Shown here: positions 61,150 to 64,000 of the stretch, in pieces
Layout: every line of letters starts with the position of its first letter
Position numbering within the stretch: the first letter of the stretch is position 1
Translations under genes and position numbers: made by a program
The notes under the pieces: model-generated
The model's input: only the letters and a program-made list of their open reading frames with translations
What the model was told of the DNA's origin: nothing
Databases searched by the model: none
DNA from: Oleomonas cavernae
GTDB taxonomy: Bacteria > Pseudomonadota > Alphaproteobacteria > Zavarziniales > Zavarziniaceae
Assembly: GCF_003590945.1 (NCBI RefSeq)
Contig: NZ_QYUK01000011.1
Span: 1,020,001-1,084,000 of the forward strand
Length of the DNA stretch: 64,000 nt
Direction: 5' to 3'

Positions 61150-61902
61150 TCAGCCGCCGCCGTAGCTCTGGATCAGGCTGGCCACGGTCAGGTGCCAGCC
61201 GTCGACCAGGACGAAGAAGATCAGCTTGAAGGGCAGGGAGATCACCACGGGCGGCAGCATCATCATGCCCATGCCCATCAGGATCGACGCCACCACCATG
61301 TCGATCACCAGGAACGGGATGAACAGCAGGAAGCCGATCTCGAAGGCGCGGCGCAGTTCGGAAATCATGAACGCCGGCACCAGGGCGATCAGGGGCGTCG
61401 CCTCCGGGGTCGCGGGGCGTTCCATTTTCCCTAAATCGATGAACAGGGCGAGGTCGGGCTCGCGCGTGTGCTTCAGCATGAAGTCGCGGAACGGGGCGGC
61501 GCTGGCGTCGAAGGCGGCGCGCTCGTCCATCTGGCCTTCCATATAGGGCGAGATGCCGTCCTTCCAGGCCTTGTCGAAGGTCGGCGCCATGATGAAGGCG
61601 GTGAGGAACAGGGCGAGGCCGATGAGGATCGTGTTGGGCGGCGTCTGCTGGGCGCCGATGGCGCTGCGCAGCAGGGACAGCACCACGACCAGGCGGCCGA
61701 ACGAGGTGATGACCACCAGCAGCGACGGGGCCAGGCTGAGCACCGTCACCAAGACGATGATCTGCACCAGGTTCGAGGTCATGCCCGAGCGGTCGCCGCC
61801 CAGGTCGAGCGAGAGCGATTGCGCGGCGGCGGCGCCGGCAAAGCCGAGCAGGCCGATGGCGAGGCCGATCAGGATCGCCGGCCGGGGCAGGAACTTGCTC
61901 AT
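61150..61902 (-). CDS. fliP: Flagellar export gate protein FliP
   Basis: This 250-residue protein is a core part of the type III export gate. A signal peptide (AIGLLGFAGAAAAQ region) is followed by four membrane helices; TSFGRLVVVLSLLRSAIGAQQTPPN, PFLVIDMVVASILMGMGMMMLPP and PFKLIFFVLVDGW (parts) are diagnostic. It lies downstream of fliO and the flhB-like gene. Confidence 0.97.
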   Translation of the reverse strand: MSKFLPRPAILIGLAIGLLGFAGAAAAQSLSLDLGGDRSGMTSNLVQIIVLVTVLSLAPSLLVVITSFGRLVVVLSLLRSAIGAQQTPPNTILIGLALFLTAFIMAPTFDKAWKDGISPYMEGQMDERAAFDASAAPFRDFMLKHTREPDLALFIDLGKMERPATPEATPLIALVPAFMISELRRAFEIGFLLFIPFLVIDMVVASILMGMGMMMLPPVVISLPFKLIFFVLVDGWHLTVASLIQSYGGG

Positions 61903-61912
61903 GGCGTCTCCC

Positions 61913-62176
61913 TCATGGCGTCTCGGGCGGCAGCGGCCCGCGCTCGACCACCAGGTCGCCGGCCGGGCCTAGAAGCAGTAGATGTTCGCGCCCGTCGTGG
62001 CGCACGATGACCAGGCGCCGGCGGGCGTCCAGGCTCAGGGATTCGGTGACCGCCAGGCGCTTGCCGGCGCGGGTCGCCGGGCCGTGGCCGAAACGGCGCA
62101 TGACGGCGCCGAAGGCGAGGATCAGGACGACGACGGCGGCCAGCGCGATGCCGGCCCGCAGCAGCTCCGGCATCAT
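61913..62176 (-). CDS. fliO: FliO-like flagellar protein
   Basis: This 87-residue protein has one N-terminal membrane helix (LLRAGIALAAVVVLILAFGAV) and a short cytoplasmic SpoA-like part (VTESLSLDARRRLVIVRHDG, LLLLGPAGDLVVE). FliO helps FliP assemble. Its two ATGs overlap the flhB-like stop (ATGATG), and fliP begins 10 bases after its end. Confidence 0.9.
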   Translation of the reverse strand: MMPELLRAGIALAAVVVLILAFGAVMRRFGHGPATRAGKRLAVTESLSLDARRRLVIVRHDGREHLLLLGPAGDLVVERGPLPPETP

Positions 62177-62474
62177 GGGGCGCCCCCGCCAAGGCGCAGG
62201 TCGCGCAGCCGGTTGTTGGCCATGTAGACATAGGCGAGGATCTCGGCGACGGCGGCGAAGGCCGCCAGCGGGATGGTCTCGTCCAACTCGATGGTCTCGA
62301 GGATTTCCACCAGGTCGCCGTCCTCGCGCACCTTCACGCCATGGGCCAGGGCCAGGGAGATGATCCGCTCGGCCACTTCGCCGCGGCCGCTGGCAACCAC
62401 CCGCGGCGCCTCGTCCTCGCCCGGGGCGTAGGACAGGGCCACGGCCTTCTGTCGGGGGGATGGGGTTCGGTCAT
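62173..62474 (-). CDS. Stand-alone FlhB C-terminal-like protein (apparent frameshift)
   Basis: This protein matches the cytoplasmic tail of FlhB: KAVALSYAPGEDEAPRVVASG, GRGEVAERIISLALAHGV and LDETIPLAAFAAVAEILAYVY. Such FlhB-like proteins can replace the cleaved FlhB tail in export. The natural start is the ATG at 62474, which follows GAAGGA; its frame meets the core only if one base is added in the G run 62454-62459, giving 100 residues (MTEPHPPRQKAVAL). The in-frame alternative is GTG at 62442 with no ribosome site. Promoters for this and for flgB lie in the 139-base divergent gap. Confidence 0.82.
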
Positions 62475-62613
62475 CGGCGGGTCGTTTCCTTCGAACGTTG
62501 GCCGATCTTGCGCGATTAAGGTTAACGAGTGCTCACCGAGGCGTTTACCAGCCGTTAAGTGCGATGGCCGCAGCATGGCCTCGGTCGCAACGACTGGCAG
62601 AGGCGAAAGCCCG

Positions 62614-63044
62614 ATGGATTTGGATCGCATCCCGGTGATCGGCATGCTGGTGCGCCGGATGGAATTCCTGGGCGCCCGGCAACGCGTGATCGCGCAGAAC
62701 GTCGCCAATGCCGATACCCCGGCTACCAGGCGCGCGACCTGGCACCCGACAGCTTCGCCCGTCACGTCGCGGCCCAGTCGGGCAGCACCACGCCCAGCGC
62801 ATCGGCGGGCCTGGCGGTGACGGCGGCCGGCCACCTGGGCGGCACCATCGAGCCCAACCGCGGCACGGCGCTGTCGACCCGGGCCGACGATTTCGAGACC
62901 ACCCCGTCCGGCAATGCCGTCGTGCTCGAGGAAGAGATGGCGCGCCTGGCCGAGACGAAGATGGACTACGACACCATCACCGGCATCTACCGCAAGCAGG
63001 TGTCGATGCTGAAGACCGCGCTGGGTCGCGGCCAGAGCGGTTGA
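62614..63044 (+). CDS. flgB: Proximal rod protein FlgB (apparent frameshift)
   Basis: This rod protein begins MDLDRIPVIGMLVRRMEFLG and has the axial motif QNVANADTP; the correct continuation GYQARDLAPDSFARHV lies in the next frame. The break is in CCCCGG at 62717-62722; one added G gives 143 residues, the normal length. The end MDYDTITGIYRKQVSMLKTAL is typical. Start of the operon flgB-flgC-fliE-fliQ. As written only about 36 correct residues would be made before the frame is lost. Confidence 0.88.
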
Positions 63045-63051
63045 GGAAATC

Positions 63052-63471
63052 ATGGCGATCGACGAGTTGAACAAGACCCTGATGATCTCGGCCGCCGGCA
63101 TGCGGGCGCAAAGCGTGCGCATGCGCGTGATCGCCGAAAACCTGGCCAATGCCGAGACCGTGGGCCTGAAGCCGGGCGACGATCCCTATCGCCGCAAGGT
63201 GGTGACCTTCGCCAGCGAGCTGGACCGGGCAACCGGCACCGACACGGTGGCGATCAAGGGCGTGACCCGCGACCAGTCCGAATTCGGCACGCGCTACGAG
63301 CCGGGTCATCCGGCGGCGGATGCCAATGGTTACGTGCGTACCCCCAACGTCAACATGCTGGTCGAGGTCAGCGACATGCGCCAGGCCCAGCGTTCCTATG
63401 AAGCCAACCTCAACGTGGTCGACAGCGCGCGCAGCATGCTGATGCGCACCATCGACCTGCTGCGCGGCTAA
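63052..63471 (+). CDS. flgC: Proximal rod protein FlgC
   Basis: This 139-residue rod protein has MISAAGMRAQSVRMRVIAEN and NLANAETVG at the start, and the typical YVRTPNVNMLVEVSDMRQAQ and RSYEANLNVVDSARSM at the end. It follows flgB by 7 bases and is intact. Confidence 0.96.
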   Translation: MAIDELNKTLMISAAGMRAQSVRMRVIAENLANAETVGLKPGDDPYRRKVVTFASELDRATGTDTVAIKGVTRDQSEFGTRYEPGHPAADANGYVRTPNVNMLVEVSDMRQAQRSYEANLNVVDSARSMLMRTIDLLRG

Positions 63472-63485
63472 CGGAGAGACAGACC

Positions 63486-63815
63486 ATGGACCCGATCGCC
63501 GGCCGCGCCTTGAGCGCCTATACCGATGCCCTGCGCCGTGGTGCCGGCACCGGCACCGAGGCGGCCCCCGCCGCCGGCATGGGCAGCGCCCAGGCCGGTC
63601 CCAGCTTCGGCGACGTGCTGGGCCAGGCGCTGGACAGCGCCATGGCCACCGGCGCCCGTGCCGACCAGACCTCGCTGGCCGCCGCCAGCGGTAAGGCCAG
63701 CGTGACCGATGTGGTCACGGCCCTGACCAATGCCGACGTCACCCTGCAGGCCGTGGTGGCCGTCCGCGACAAGGTCGTGGCCGCCTACCAGGACATTATG
63801 CGGATGCCGATCTGA
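63486..63815 (+). CDS. fliE: Rod-MS ring junction protein FliE
   Basis: This 109-residue protein links the MS ring to the rod. The C-terminal ADVTLQAVVAVRDKVVAAYQ and DIMRMPI are diagnostic; the N-terminal half is Ala/Gly-rich. It follows flgC by 14 bases and precedes fliQ. Confidence 0.95.
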   Translation: MDPIAGRALSAYTDALRRGAGTGTEAAPAAGMGSAQAGPSFGDVLGQALDSAMATGARADQTSLAAASGKASVTDVVTALTNADVTLQAVVAVRDKVVAAYQDIMRMPI

Positions 63816-63856
63816 CGCACTGAAGCTGCCCACGGACGAGCCAGAAGGAAGTCCTC

Positions 63857-64000
63857 GTGAACGCCGGTGAAGCCCTCGATGTTGCGCGCGAAGCGCTGCT
63901 GACGATCATGCTGGTCTCGGGGCCGATCATGGCGGTCGCCCTGATCGTCGGCCTGTCGATCTCGCTGATCCAGGCCCTGACCCAGATCCAGGAGGCGACC
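63857..64000 (+). CDS. fliQ: Flagellar export gate protein FliQ, 5' part
   Basis: The GTG at 63857 follows AGAAGGA. The 48 visible codons encode EALDVAREALLTIMLVSGP, IVGLSISLIQALTQIQEAT, the first helix and the conserved loop of FliQ. The rest lies beyond the right edge. Confidence 0.95.
   Translation, partial: MNAGEALDVAREALLTIMLVSGPIMAVALIVGLSISLIQALTQIQEAT

Noticed and set aside
62565-62579. TGGCCGCAGCATGGC as a sigma-54 promoter for flgB
   Set aside because: Register is right but both blocks deviate and flgB is expected to be an earlier-class gene; too weak to annotate.
1-64000. tRNA or rRNA genes
   Set aside because: I looked for T-loop-like and rRNA-like segments between genes and found none that could be supported.

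Overview
The window is 64 kb of GC-rich DNA from an alphaproteobacterium. The signature genes are flaF, flbT, fliX, a DUF6468 gene behind fliM, a MotE-type gene, an alphaproteobacterial CheZ-like gene, a one-cysteine DksA and a stand-alone FlhB C-terminal-like gene. The mix of 3-hydroxybutyrate dehydrogenase, flagellin glycosylation and RTX exoproteins fits a free-living Rhodospirillales-type bacterium, but I cannot name a genus.

Layout. 1-11.3 kb is metabolic and envelope-related: the 3' end of bdhA, eutBC, two small paralogous periplasmic proteins, a MoxR ATPase and VWA pair split by an unrelated exported protein, and a WD40-caspase protein overlapping an SH3 lipoprotein. 11.5-31.8 kb is a flagellar filament and glycosylation island: flgE-flgK-flgL, flaG and flagellin A at one end, flagellin B-flbT-flaF at the other in opposite orientation. 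Between them lie a complete legionaminic-acid-type pathway (legB, legC, ptmE, legH, legI leftward; legF, legG rightward), a Maf-type glycosyltransferase, a TPR/GT41-like protein, a flagellin-shaped protein of unknown role and two FlaF-like small genes. 32-50.6 kb has a LysR regulator, flgI-flgJ-flgN, fliX, dksA, flgF-flgG-flgA-flgH, and fliL-fliM-DUF6468-motE-cheZ-like-TPR. It is interrupted by hupE, an AT-rich RAYT insertion and an RTX gene. 51-60.2 kb is accessory: a sulfotransferase-like gene, a giant RTX gene, a three-gene signalling operon (response regulator-EAL, small exported domain, hybrid kinase) and a truncated GST. 60.4-64 kb returns to the flagellum: fliP, fliO, the flhB-like gene, then flgB-flgC-fliE-fliQ running off the end.

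How it works together. The flagellar genes supply hook, rings, rod, export gate, switch and filament. The leg genes would make CMP-legionaminic acid (or a close nonulosonic acid) for Maf to attach to flagellins. Good sigma-54 -24/-12 promoters lie 40-65 nt before flgE, both flagellins, flgF and flgI, so hook, ring and filament genes look like one late sigma-54 regulon.

Two features stand out. First, nine flagellum-linked genes carry an apparent single-base frameshift, mostly in C/G runs, while about 25 kb of non-flagellar genes carry none; this is either sequence error or real decay or slippage. Second, three FlaF-family proteins occur where one is usual, two of them in an apparently undescribed form wired to flagellin and to the glycosylation operon.
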